A DNA stretch of 56,547 nucleotides from a virus. The stretch is from positions 1-56,547 of the IMG/VR virus record IMGVR_UViG_3300037189_003127; one strand, given 5' to 3'. Position numbers and translations under genes: made by a program. The notes beneath the pieces were generated by a model, which was not told the DNA's origin, searched no databases, and worked only from the letters and a program-made list of their open reading frames with translations. Of this stretch, positions 48,881 to 56,087 are shown piece after piece; position 1 is the stretch's first letter, and the number at the start of each line of letters is the position of its first letter.

Positions 48881-49486
48881 TTAGCAAGCGAAGACATTGA
48901 ATGAGCCAGATGCTGGTGAACAAGTGCTTCCTGCACCAAGTTCTCCGCACGATGATGTGCTGGTACAGCATGCGACCGCTATCTGTCCACTGGTGCATCG
49001 CCTTAGGGTAGGAGCAGGCGGTGGTGGCGGTGGTGGCGGAGGTGGAGGAGGTGGAGGAGGTGGAGGAGGAGGAGGAGGTGGAGGAGGAGGAGGTGGAGGA
49101 GGAGGTGGAGGAGGTGGAGGAGGTGGAGGAGGTGGAGGAGGAGGAGGAGGAGGTGGAGGAGGAGGAGGAGGTGGAGTAGGTGCCACAGGAGTAACAGAGT
49201 TACTTGCTGCAGATGAGTCTGAGAGAACTGAATAATCTGTTGTGCCAGAAATTGTAAAAGTATAAGCCGTTCCATTTGAAAGGCCTGAAACTGTAATAGG
49301 GGAACTTGATCCAGTGCCTGCAATCGATCCTGGAGAAGAAAGTACGGTGTAGGTGATTCCGTTCTTGCCAATATAAGAGGAGGCTGTGAAAGTTACAGTA
49401 GCAGCGGCGTCACCAGCAACAGCACTGCCAGTACCAGGTGTCGTTGGTTTTTTACCGCTAGAACCTGTAGTTCCCAGAACTGCCAT
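48881..49486 (-). CDS. Fibronectin-like protein with 53-proline rod and Cys-rich tip
   Basis: Three parts are seen in 201 aa. Residues about 13-100 form a fibronectin-III-like beta domain (V-T-F-T-A-S-S, Y-T-V-L-S-S, G-T-A-Y-T-F-T-I). Residues 105-157 are 53 uninterrupted prolines. The C-terminal 44 residues have six Cys (for example A-V-A-C-C-T-S-T-S-S-C), probably disulfide-bonded. An extended polyproline-II helix of this length would be a stiff rod around 16 nm, carrying the Cys-rich tip. ATG 49486 overlaps the upstream stop; the neighbouring genes encode a proline-hydroxylase-like enzyme. Confidence 0.75.
   Translation of the reverse strand: MAVLGTTGSSGKKPTTPGTGSAVAGDAAATVTFTASSYIGKNGITYTVLSSPGSIAGTGSSSPITVSGLSNGTAYTFTISGTTDYSVLSDSSAASNSVTPVAPTPPPPPPPPPPPPPPPPPPPPPPPPPPPPPPPPPPPPPPPPPPPPPPPPPPPPPAPTLRRCTSGQIAVACCTSTSSCGELGAGSTCSPASGSFNVFAC
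49016..49174 (-). repeat. Proline-codon tract, 53 codons, G-rich on plus strand
   Basis: The minus strand is a continuous run of CCN codons. On the plus strand it reads (GGN)n with many GGAGG and GGTGG units, so G-quadruplex formation and replication slippage are likely. The length is expected to vary between related phages. Confidence 0.9.
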
Positions 49487-49848
49487 TACGCACTCAAATC
49501 GCCAACAAGAACCCAAGTATCTGTAGCACGCTTAATTAAAGTTGCAGATGCCCACTGTGTTCGTAACTTCAATCCAGGTGTTGCATTGATAGTGACTCCA
49601 GCGCCTGCGGTAATTGTGAATTGTCCTGTAGCAACTTGGAGCATATCGATCTGAGCGCCGATTGGGAATGGCACGGAAGAGTTAGGTGGCACAGTAAGAG
49701 TTGCAGCAGTGGTGCTGTTGTTTAACTCCAGGAAGCGATCCTTATCAGCCAACACCAATGTGTAGTTGTTGGTTGTGATAGTCGGAGTGGCAAGGTTCTT
49801 AGAGCCAACTCCTACAAATGCTGAATCGCCATTGCTGCGAATTGCCAT
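49486..49848 (-). CDS. Virion surface-type beta protein, 120 aa
   Basis: Beta-rich chain with Y-T-L-V-L-A-D-K-D-R-F-L-E-L, A-A-T-L-T-V-P-P-N-S, P-I-G-A-Q-I and T-D-T-W-V-L-V-G. The order matches the 145-aa protein at 45008-45445, suggesting a duplicated decoration-type domain. It overlaps the FN3/polyproline gene start (TAATG). Confidence 0.6.
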   Translation of the reverse strand: MAIRSNGDSAFVGVGSKNLATPTITTNNYTLVLADKDRFLELNNSTTAATLTVPPNSSVPFPIGAQIDMLQVATGQFTITAGAGVTINATPGLKLRTQWASATLIKRATDTWVLVGDLSA

Positions 49849-49850
49849 CT

Positions 49851-50180
49851 TTAGATTTCACTTCCATATGCCTGGAATCCAACCGAAGTTGATGAGGCAG
49901 CGACACGGATGAACTTTCCAGATTCGAGAGTTACACCCAAGGTGTAAGAGGTAGTTGTGTTGGCTGGGATAGTGATTCCAGCACAGAGAAGAGTTGCATC
50001 TGGGGCAGTTGGGCTAGAGGCAGCGCCCATGATGGCGATGTTGTAGGTGGCTGGTGATGTGCCTTGATTCGAGACGATGATAGAGGACACGACAGCGCTT
50101 ACACCTGAAGGGTTGTAGAGGGTGCTGTATGCGTTAGATGATGCTGCAAGAACTTGGCCCAAAACTTTATATGTTGCCAT
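49851..50180 (-). CDS. Small beta-rich virion protein, 109 aa
   Basis: Beta-strand-rich, Ser/Ala/Thr-rich chain (AVVSSIIVSNQGTSPATYNI) with the composition of decoration or fibre modules. It lies first in the surface-protein pair. Comparable in look to the 120-aa protein at 55716-56078. Confidence 0.55.
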   Translation of the reverse strand: MATYKVLGQVLAASSNAYSTLYNPSGVSAVVSSIIVSNQGTSPATYNIAIMGAASSPTAPDATLLCAGITIPANTTTSYTLGVTLESGKFIRVAASSTSVGFQAYGSEI

Positions 50181-50244
50181 GAGACTCCTTAGTGGTGATC
50201 CCTGAATTATCCCTATCTACTTGGCTTTTGTATTGGTAAACCCT

Positions 50245-50808
50245 TTAGCCTATTTTCTCTAGATTGTTGGTAATTGCAGTTCTATAGATGGGGGCGATAT
50301 CTTCTTTGAGTAGGTCTCGGAATATCTGAGTCGCTTCATCTTGGCGCCCTACCCACCATCCGCTGACTGCCTTCTCAAAGCGCAGTACGTATTCTCCCAG
50401 ATAATCAAGATCAATAGGTAGAGCAGATAAGTGTGTTCTGGAGAAGAGGAGCCCCACCTCACACGCTGTATATGACTCTTGCCATTTCTTTGTCTGCTCA
50501 TAGTGACGGGCCAAAATAAACCACGCCTCTGGTCGATGAGGCAGATATGCGATGGCCTTAAGGATGAGGTCCATCACCGTATGCTCACGGTTCTGTTGGT
50601 GCTTAAAGCACTCAGAGGACTTAAGCAGTGCAGCATAGACGTACTCTGGATGGCTCTCGTAGCCGTACTCTGCAGTACGTAGATAGAACGAAACCGCTGA
50701 TGCGGTCTGTCCTTCCTTCTCATATTCTTGCGCCAACTTAAAACTAAGTTCAGGGTTAAATGGATCATCAGATAAGGTGATGATCATGTCGTTGATAGTC
50801 TCAAACAT
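50245..50808 (-). CDS. TPR-like repeat protein, 187 aa
   Basis: Repeated helix pairs with A-x-x-x-L/F and P-E-x-W/Y positions (FNPELSFKLAQEYEKEG, HRPEAWFILARHYEQTKKW) fit tetratricopeptide repeats, a protein-binding solenoid. It overlaps the end of the GH130-like gene by 8 nt, so the two are probably partners, perhaps in glycan handling. Confidence 0.75.
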   Translation of the reverse strand: MFETINDMIITLSDDPFNPELSFKLAQEYEKEGQTASAVSFYLRTAEYGYESHPEYVYAALLKSSECFKHQQNREHTVMDLILKAIAYLPHRPEAWFILARHYEQTKKWQESYTACEVGLLFSRTHLSALPIDLDYLGEYVLRFEKAVSGWWVGRQDEATQIFRDLLKEDIAPIYRTAITNNLEKIG

Positions 50809-51799
50809 TTAGCGCCTCCTGTACAAGTTCGTCTACAACATCCTTCGGTATCTCTAATGCGAAGGCGGCGTTATCAACGAACCCGAACCCAACAACTAAG
50901 TTCTCATTAACGATAGCGGCTCCAGCACAGAACTCAATCTGTCCATTGAGGAATGACCAGTTCTCTGGAGATAGGCCAATGAGTTTAAAGTTATCGTCCC
51001 AGACACAGAGGCGATGGCGATAGGTGCCGTTCTTCTGTCCTAGGTAATTCTTGAATAGAACAACCTCGTGCGTGATAGCGATGTAGTAATCGCCCCAACG
51101 AATAACTTGAGAACCACCACGCTGATCAGCATTTGCACGGGCGCCTTGAGTATGAGAGATATGAACTGAATCTCCAGTAACGGGATCTGCCTCTACCACT
51201 TCGGTAGGGCTAGTCCACTTCACATACTGGAACTGACGATCAAGGATAGGCATCCAGTTCTTCTCGCAGTACGAGTCCTTGTTGATAGGCGCCTCCACAC
51301 GCACACGGGAAATCTCCTTGGCAGTCCACGCCTCTTTGTTAATCTCTAACTCAGATAACTCCATGCGGCCAACGCCGTTGGTCGTGGTATCACGACGGAC
51401 ACCTGTGGCGTAGTACTTGCCATCCCACTTAACGAGGCGAGCATCTTCTTCGCCAACGAATGTCCAGATGGGAGTGACATCTAGTTCAGATGTATCTATC
51501 TGGCAGTACTTGACGATGTTCAAGTCGTCATCAAGTTTAAGCAGATAGTTAGTCGTAACTAGACGGCGATCTTCCTCTGGATGCAGATAGGAGAGAGGTC
51601 CCCAGACACTTGGGAAGCGCTGGTTATTCTCTGCATGGTAGAGGGTGTAGTTGATGTGGCGCAAGATACATAGGATGTCGCCATCATCGTCTACGAAGAG
51701 AGATGGATTCATCAAGCCAGTTCCGTTTGTTACGGATGCTGGAATAATGAGGGGCCGTAATTTTCCGCCTTGAGAGGTTGCTCTTTGTACCAGATTCAT
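50801..51799 (-). CDS. GH130-like beta-propeller glycosidase or phosphorylase
   Basis: Follows five-bladed beta-propeller carbohydrate enzymes: N-P-S-L, I-L-R-H-I-N-Y, F-V-G-E-E-D-A-R-L-V-K-W-D-G-K-Y-Y, and a later G-G-S-Q-V-I-R-W-G-D-Y-Y-I-A-I-T-H-E. The G-E-E-D-A-R-L segment is typical of GH130 mannoside phosphorylases, but catalysis is not proven here. It could recognise or trim host cell-wall glycans, or build the virion glycan. Confidence 0.7.
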   Translation of the reverse strand: MNLVQRATSQGGKLRPLIIPASVTNGTGLMNPSLFVDDDGDILCILRHINYTLYHAENNQRFPSVWGPLSYLHPEEDRRLVTTNYLLKLDDDLNIVKYCQIDTSELDVTPIWTFVGEEDARLVKWDGKYYATGVRRDTTTNGVGRMELSELEINKEAWTAKEISRVRVEAPINKDSYCEKNWMPILDRQFQYVKWTSPTEVVEADPVTGDSVHISHTQGARANADQRGGSQVIRWGDYYIAITHEVVLFKNYLGQKNGTYRHRLCVWDDNFKLIGLSPENWSFLNGQIEFCAGAAIVNENLVVGFGFVDNAAFALEIPKDVVDELVQEALNV

Positions 51800-51804
51800 G
51801 GCGG

Positions 51805-52077
51805 TTACTCTACAGGATTACGAAGGGCTTCGATCTCTTCCTCAGTTAGTCCTAGAGCAAGGAGTTTCTGGTTTGCTGATTCTCGTGCGTCAACTTCCTC
51901 AATGACAGGGGGAGTAAAGCGCCCTGTCTCAGCATCGTATGTCCACCCAATACCTGCTGGATTTTCAGAGGTGTACTCAATTAATTCTGCGCCTAGTACG
52001 TTAGACGCTTCTTCTTTATCATCAGCAACGATAACGTTGCTTACTGTATTTCCACTCATCATTGCGTATGTTGCCAT
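51805..52077 (-). CDS. Fibre-associated small protein, 90 aa
   Basis: N-terminal strands (YAMMSGNTVSNVIVADDKEE), an I-G-W-T-Y-D-A-E-T-G-R-F segment and a C-terminal acidic helix. The SGNTVxNVIVADDxEEA start and the IGxxYDxxTGxF segment recur in small proteins near phage tail-fibre genes and may serve assembly. Function inferred from position. Confidence 0.6.
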   Translation of the reverse strand: MATYAMMSGNTVSNVIVADDKEEASNVLGAELIEYTSENPAGIGWTYDAETGRFTPPVIEEVDARESANQKLLALGLTEEEIEALRNPVE

Positions 52078-52092
52078 TTTTATTTCCTTTTC

Positions 52093-52989
52093 TTAGTAGT
52101 ATAAATAAATTACGCCGTTGCCGCCATTGCCGCCTGTACCTGACCTATTGGTACCACCACCACCACCACCACCATCTCCACCGTTACCGCCAGTGTTTCC
52201 AGATGCGTTGGCGCCAGCACCGCGATAGCCACCGCCACCGCCACCAGCACCATCAGTTACAGCACCAGTGCAAGTTGAACCAGTACCACCATTATACAAA
52301 TCACCATTGCCGCCTGCGCCACCTGTTGTGGTTCCAGTAGGAGAAGCATTTGTATTATTGGCACCTCCACCACCGCCACCAATTAAACCTCTGCCACCTG
52401 CACCGCCAGTGGTTGAAGTAGCCGCAGTTGCGGTGTTTCCATAACCACCACCACCACCTGATACACCAGCGCCGCCAGCAACTCCATTTGTTGAACCACC
52501 ACCACCGCCGCCTCCATAACCAACAGCGCCAGTAGCAGCGGCGGAAGGAGCGCCTGTATATGAAACTCCACTTGCACTTGGTCCACCATTTCCAGCACCA
52601 CCACCTGCGCCACCCATTGTTCCAGCAAGCGCTGCTAGGACACCACCACCACCAGCACCACCACCAGCAAAAACCATCCCAAATATAGTTGAGCCACCAG
52701 TACCACCACTGGAAACTGAACCACCAGTTCCTCCTGCACCTACAGTGCAAGTATTTGTTACATAAGTCCAACCAGCAGAATAACCACCACCACCACCACC
52801 ACCACCTGCGCCACCAGCAACTGCGGTTTGGCTTCCACCACCACCTCCGCCGCCAATGCAAACTGCATATACGCGTTTGATTTCAGCGGGGATTCCAGTA
52901 ACCGATCCTGATGAAGTAATTGTTTGTTGTAGTTTTAATCCCAATGGAACATCAGAAAATGATGAATTTGTATTTATCGTTTCGCTCAT
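52093..52989 (-). CDS. Glycine-rich fibre protein, copy 1 (298 aa)
   Basis: Starts with a conserved beta head (LGLKLQQTITSSGSVTGIPA, then R-V-Y-A-V-C-I), followed by long Gly-rich runs (G-A-G-G, G-T-G-G) and a short terminal Y-L-Y-Y. Gly-rich adhesin tips with polyglycine-II-type bundles are known receptor-binding parts in phages such as S16 gp38; similarity here is by composition. It has an AAGGAAAC-type ribosome site. It is one of four tandem paralogues. Confidence 0.75.
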   Translation of the reverse strand: MSETINTNSSFSDVPLGLKLQQTITSSGSVTGIPAEIKRVYAVCIGGGGGGGSQTAVAGGAGGGGGGGGYSAGWTYVTNTCTVGAGGTGGSVSSGGTGGSTIFGMVFAGGGAGGGGVLAALAGTMGGAGGGAGNGGPSASGVSYTGAPSAAATGAVGYGGGGGGGSTNGVAGGAGVSGGGGGYGNTATAATSTTGGAGGRGLIGGGGGGANNTNASPTGTTTGGAGGNGDLYNGGTGSTCTGAVTDGAGGGGGGYRGAGANASGNTGGNGGDGGGGGGGTNRSGTGGNGGNGVIYLYY

Positions 52990-52999
52990 TTAGTTTCCT

Positions 53000-53923
53000 T
53001 TAGTAGTAAAGATAAAGTACGCCGTTACCACCAGTGCCGCCTGTTCCTGAATTGTTTGCGGCTCCACCACCGCCACCACCATCTCCGCCGTTACCGCCGT
53101 TGTTTCCTGAACCAGCAGCACCTACTCCTATGTAGCCACCGCCACCGCCGCCTGCGCCTGCGGTTAATCCTGATGCAACTGTTGAACCTGCACCGCCGTT
53201 AAACAAGTCTCCGTTACCGCCAGCACCACCTGTTAAGGCTCCAAGTGGTAGTGCGTTGTTGTTGTAAGCACCACCGCCCCCGCCAGCAATTAAACCTCTA
53301 CCACCAGCACCACCTGTTGCAGTGTTTGTAGAACTTGTTTGTAAGGCTGCAGCGCCACCTGAACTTGATACACCAGCAGCACCTGCACTGGCAGTAAAAG
53401 AATTTGCGCTACTTGATGCACTTGGTCCACCAGCACCATAACCTATGGTTCCACCTACTGCTGCGGCAGCCGATGGCGCACCTGTGTAACTAATTCCACT
53501 TGCTGAAGCACTTGGTGCAGCACCAACAGCAGATAATGCACCGCCACCGCCTGCGCCGCCCATTACTGTGGCAGTTCCATTTGCAGTTCCAGAGCCACCT
53601 GCACCACCGCCTGCAAAAACCATCCCATAAACAGTTTCGCCACCGCGTGAACCATTGGATACGGAACCGCCAACACCACCTGCACCTACAGTGCAAGTGT
53701 TGGTTACGTAAGTCCAGCCAGCAGAATAACCACCAGCCCCACCGCCACCACCTGCTCCCGTTGCAGAACCGCCACCACCACCACCTGCAATGCAAACTGC
53801 ATATACACGTTTGATTTCAGCAGGAATTCCAGTAACTGAACCTGATGAGGTGATAGTTTGTTGTAGTTTTAATCCCAATGGAACATCAGAAAAAGATGAA
53901 TTGGTGTTTATTGTTGCACTCAT
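53000..53923 (-). CDS. Glycine-rich fibre protein, copy 2 (307 aa)
   Basis: Nearly the same head as copy 1, with ITSSGSVTGIPAEIKRVYAV shared. The Gly-rich middle is more Ala/Ser-rich (ASASGISYTGAPSAAAAVGG) and the end is again L-Y-L-Y-Y. Head identity with a variable middle indicates recent tandem duplication followed by change in the binding part. Confidence 0.75.
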   Translation of the reverse strand: MSATINTNSSFSDVPLGLKLQQTITSSGSVTGIPAEIKRVYAVCIAGGGGGGSATGAGGGGGAGGYSAGWTYVTNTCTVGAGGVGGSVSNGSRGGETVYGMVFAGGGAGGSGTANGTATVMGGAGGGGALSAVGAAPSASASGISYTGAPSAAAAVGGTIGYGAGGPSASSSANSFTASAGAAGVSSSGGAAALQTSSTNTATGGAGGRGLIAGGGGGAYNNNALPLGALTGGAGGNGDLFNGGAGSTVASGLTAGAGGGGGGYIGVGAAGSGNNGGNGGDGGGGGGAANNSGTGGTGGNGVLYLYY

Positions 53924-53935
53924 AATAGTTCCATT

Positions 53936-54787
53936 CTAATAGAAAATGTAAAGTATGCCTGCGCCGCCAGTGCCAGGTGCAGATGAGCCGTGTCCACCAC
54001 CACCACCACCACCACCCAAACCACCATCGCCACCAGTAAATCCCGAAGCATTAGAGCCGTTACCTGCAATACCCGCACCACCACCGCCTGAGGTATTTGA
54101 TGATGGGCTTGTAGAGCCCGTTCCACCTGTGTAAATAGTTCCATCTATACCAATGCCGTTACCACCGTTACCGCCTGTGCGTGTTCCTGTAGTAGTAGAT
54201 GCAATTCCACCACCGCCACCAGCAAGACCAGAACCACCATTGCCACCAATGTTTGTTCCAGAACCTGCGGTGCCATTAGGCGCACCACCACCACCTGAAA
54301 TACCGTTGCCACCATTAGCACCAGAAGTACCAGTTGCACCACCTGCGCCAGAGCCAACATTGTTGGAAGCGCCACCAGGAATACCCCAATAATTAGTTCC
54401 ACCAGCACCGCTATTGCCACCCGCGCCCAGTGTGCCACTATCACCTGCGCCAGCAATGATGTGACCATAGCGTGTGTATCCTGCAGAACTTCCATTAGGA
54501 ACTCCACCTGCACCAATGATGCAAGAAGATTGTGGGATAGTCCAACCCCAAGAGATACCACCTGCGCCACCACCGTTGCCTTGATTCACGCCTCTTTGAC
54601 CACCACCAGTCAGAATGACATAGACAAATGGAATATCAGCGGGAATTGTTACCGCACCCGATGAAGTAATTGTTTGGCGTAGTTGTAAACCAAATGGAAC
54701 TGCAAAAGATGTTTGTGCAATAGGAGTAGAAGAATTATTCCAATTTAAAACCTGCCCCGTTGGGCGTTTATTTAATGGGTTTGACAT
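53936..54787 (-). CDS. Glycine-rich fibre protein, copy 3 (283 aa)
   Basis: The head is prefixed by an extra ~20 residues with K-R-P-T-G-Q-V-L-N-W; then F-G-L-Q-L-R-Q-T-I-T-S-S-G-A-V-T, a Gly-rich body, and the ending G-I-L-Y-I-F-Y. It is closer to copy 4 than to copies 1 and 2, which suggests two pairs. Confidence 0.75.
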   Translation of the reverse strand: MSNPLNKRPTGQVLNWNNSSTPIAQTSFAVPFGLQLRQTITSSGAVTIPADIPFVYVILTGGGQRGVNQGNGGGAGGISWGWTIPQSSCIIGAGGVPNGSSAGYTRYGHIIAGAGDSGTLGAGGNSGAGGTNYWGIPGGASNNVGSGAGGATGTSGANGGNGISGGGGAPNGTAGSGTNIGGNGGSGLAGGGGGIASTTTGTRTGGNGGNGIGIDGTIYTGGTGSTSPSSNTSGGGGAGIAGNGSNASGFTGGDGGLGGGGGGGGHGSSAPGTGGAGILYIFY

Positions 54788-54795
54788 TTGCTCTC

Positions 54796-55716
54796 CTAGT
54801 AAAAAATGTAAAGTATGCCTGCGCCGCCAGTACCGCCCGTGCCACCACCCGAACCACCACCACCACCGCCGCCAAGCCCACCAGTGCCACCTAAAGTGGT
54901 TGAAGCGCTAGAACCATTAGCAGCGATACCAGCGCCACCGCCACCGCCACCGTTTGTTGAAGTACCAGTTGTTCCTGTACCACCCGTATAAATAGTTCCA
55001 TCAATACCTAAACCGTTACCACCATTACCGCCTGTACGTGTACCTGTGCTTCCTAGTGCGCCGCCACCACCGCCACCGACTAAGCCTGAGCCACCATTAC
55101 CGCCCGTATTTGTTCCAGTGCCACCTGCATTTGAGCGCCCAGCACCGCCACCTGAAATACCATTACCACCATTACCACCAACAGAATTGAGTGTTGTGTT
55201 AGCGCTACCACCGCCACCACCAGCACCAGCAGTTCCACTTACGTTAGCGCTTGCACTAGCCGCGCCACCAGGAATACCCCAATAATTAGTTGCACCAGCG
55301 CCACCAGCAGTAGTGGTTCCACCAGAACCACCACCACCGAGAAGTCCTGCACCGCCTGATGCACCGCCACCGCCAGCGATGATATTACCGTAACGGGTAT
55401 AACCGCCTTGAACGCCAGGGGTTCCACCTGCACCAATAATGCAAGTATTCTGTGGAACAGTCCAATTCCAAGCGACTCCACCACCACCACCTGAATTTGT
55501 AGATAGACCACCGCCACCGCCGCCAACTACAACTGCATAGACCCAAGTAATCTCAGCAGGAATTGTGACAGACCCACTAGATGTAATTGTATGGCGCAGA
55601 GTTAAACCATAAGGATTGAGAAAAGATGTTTGTGCAAGTGGCGTAAAACCATCATTAGGATTAGCCCAAGTAGATACCTGCCCTGATGACTCTCCGCGTT
55701 TAATCGGATTAGTCAT
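54796..55716 (-). CDS. Glycine-rich fibre protein, copy 4 (306 aa)
   Basis: Same organisation as copy 3: K-R-G-E-S-S-G-Q-V-S-T-W-A-N-P, then Y-G-L-T-L-R-H-T-I-T-S-S-G-S-V-T, Gly-rich body with N-Y-W-G-I-P-G-G-A, ending G-I-L-Y-I-F-Y. It begins on the stop codon region of the upstream gene. Probably a receptor-binding or fibre-tip protein. Confidence 0.75.
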   Translation of the reverse strand: MTNPIKRGESSGQVSTWANPNDGFTPLAQTSFLNPYGLTLRHTITSSGSVTIPAEITWVYAVVVGGGGGGLSTNSGGGGGVAWNWTVPQNTCIIGAGGTPGVQGGYTRYGNIIAGGGGASGGAGLLGGGGSGGTTTAGGAGATNYWGIPGGAASASANVSGTAGAGGGGGSANTTLNSVGGNGGNGISGGGAGRSNAGGTGTNTGGNGGSGLVGGGGGGALGSTGTRTGGNGGNGLGIDGTIYTGGTGTTGTSTNGGGGGGAGIAANGSSASTTLGGTGGLGGGGGGGSGGGTGGTGGAGILYIFY

Positions 55717-56078
55717 TAGGAAATCCTGTTGACGTAACCTGAAACTGTAACCACGTTAGCAGTACCAGCGTAAGCAGCAACTGTATTTCCTGCGCTACCT
55801 GTACCAGCCAAAATAAGCCCAGGAATTACTAGAGTCAATCCTGACTGTGAAGGAATACTAATCTTAATATCATCATCAGGTGTTGCAGTTCCACCGTATT
55901 GAACAGTTAATAGGATTGGCCCAGTAGATGAGTTGTACGCATAAAGCCATACTTCGTCATAAACACTTGCAGATGTTCCTGTTGTGTGGATAGTCGTACC
56001 AGTTGATGTAGTTGCTACTACCTTGATTGGTGTTCCATCTGTTGCACCTGAAAAGGGTACCTTTGTAAAAGTTGCCAT
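55716..56078 (-). CDS. Small beta-rich virion protein, 120 aa
   Basis: Ser/Thr/Gly-rich beta protein (P-I-K-V-V-A-T-T-S-T-G-T-T-I-H) with a W-L-Y-A-Y-N-S-S-T-G-P-I-L-L-T-V-Q-Y-G-G strand pair. It resembles the 109-aa protein at 49851 in composition and probably belongs to the fibre or surface set. Function unknown. Confidence 0.55.
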   Translation of the reverse strand: MATFTKVPFSGATDGTPIKVVATTSTGTTIHTTGTSASVYDEVWLYAYNSSTGPILLTVQYGGTATPDDDIKISIPSQSGLTLVIPGLILAGTGSAGNTVAAYAGTANVVTVSGYVNRIS

Positions 56079-56087
56079 TGTCTATTC

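Noticed and set aside
48897-49235. Plus-strand poly-glycine ORF
   Set aside because: It is the antisense of the proline codons; the minus-strand frame has coupled start/stop signals and a domain on either side.
50195-50220. I-SceI-like word TAGGGATAA upstream of the 109-aa gene
   Set aside because: Only the first nine bases of the 18-bp site match; most likely chance.
50181-50244. Promoter in the gap before the 109-aa gene
   Set aside because: GATAAT is present on the minus strand but no -35 at an acceptable distance was found.
52355-52861. Trp/Arg-rich minus-strand ORF
   Set aside because: Different frame within a glycine-rich gene; composition is explained by the GGN codons being read out of frame.
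52093-55716. CRISPR-like repeats in the glycine-rich region
   Set aside because: Repeats are degenerate GGN codons with no regular spacers; they encode protein.
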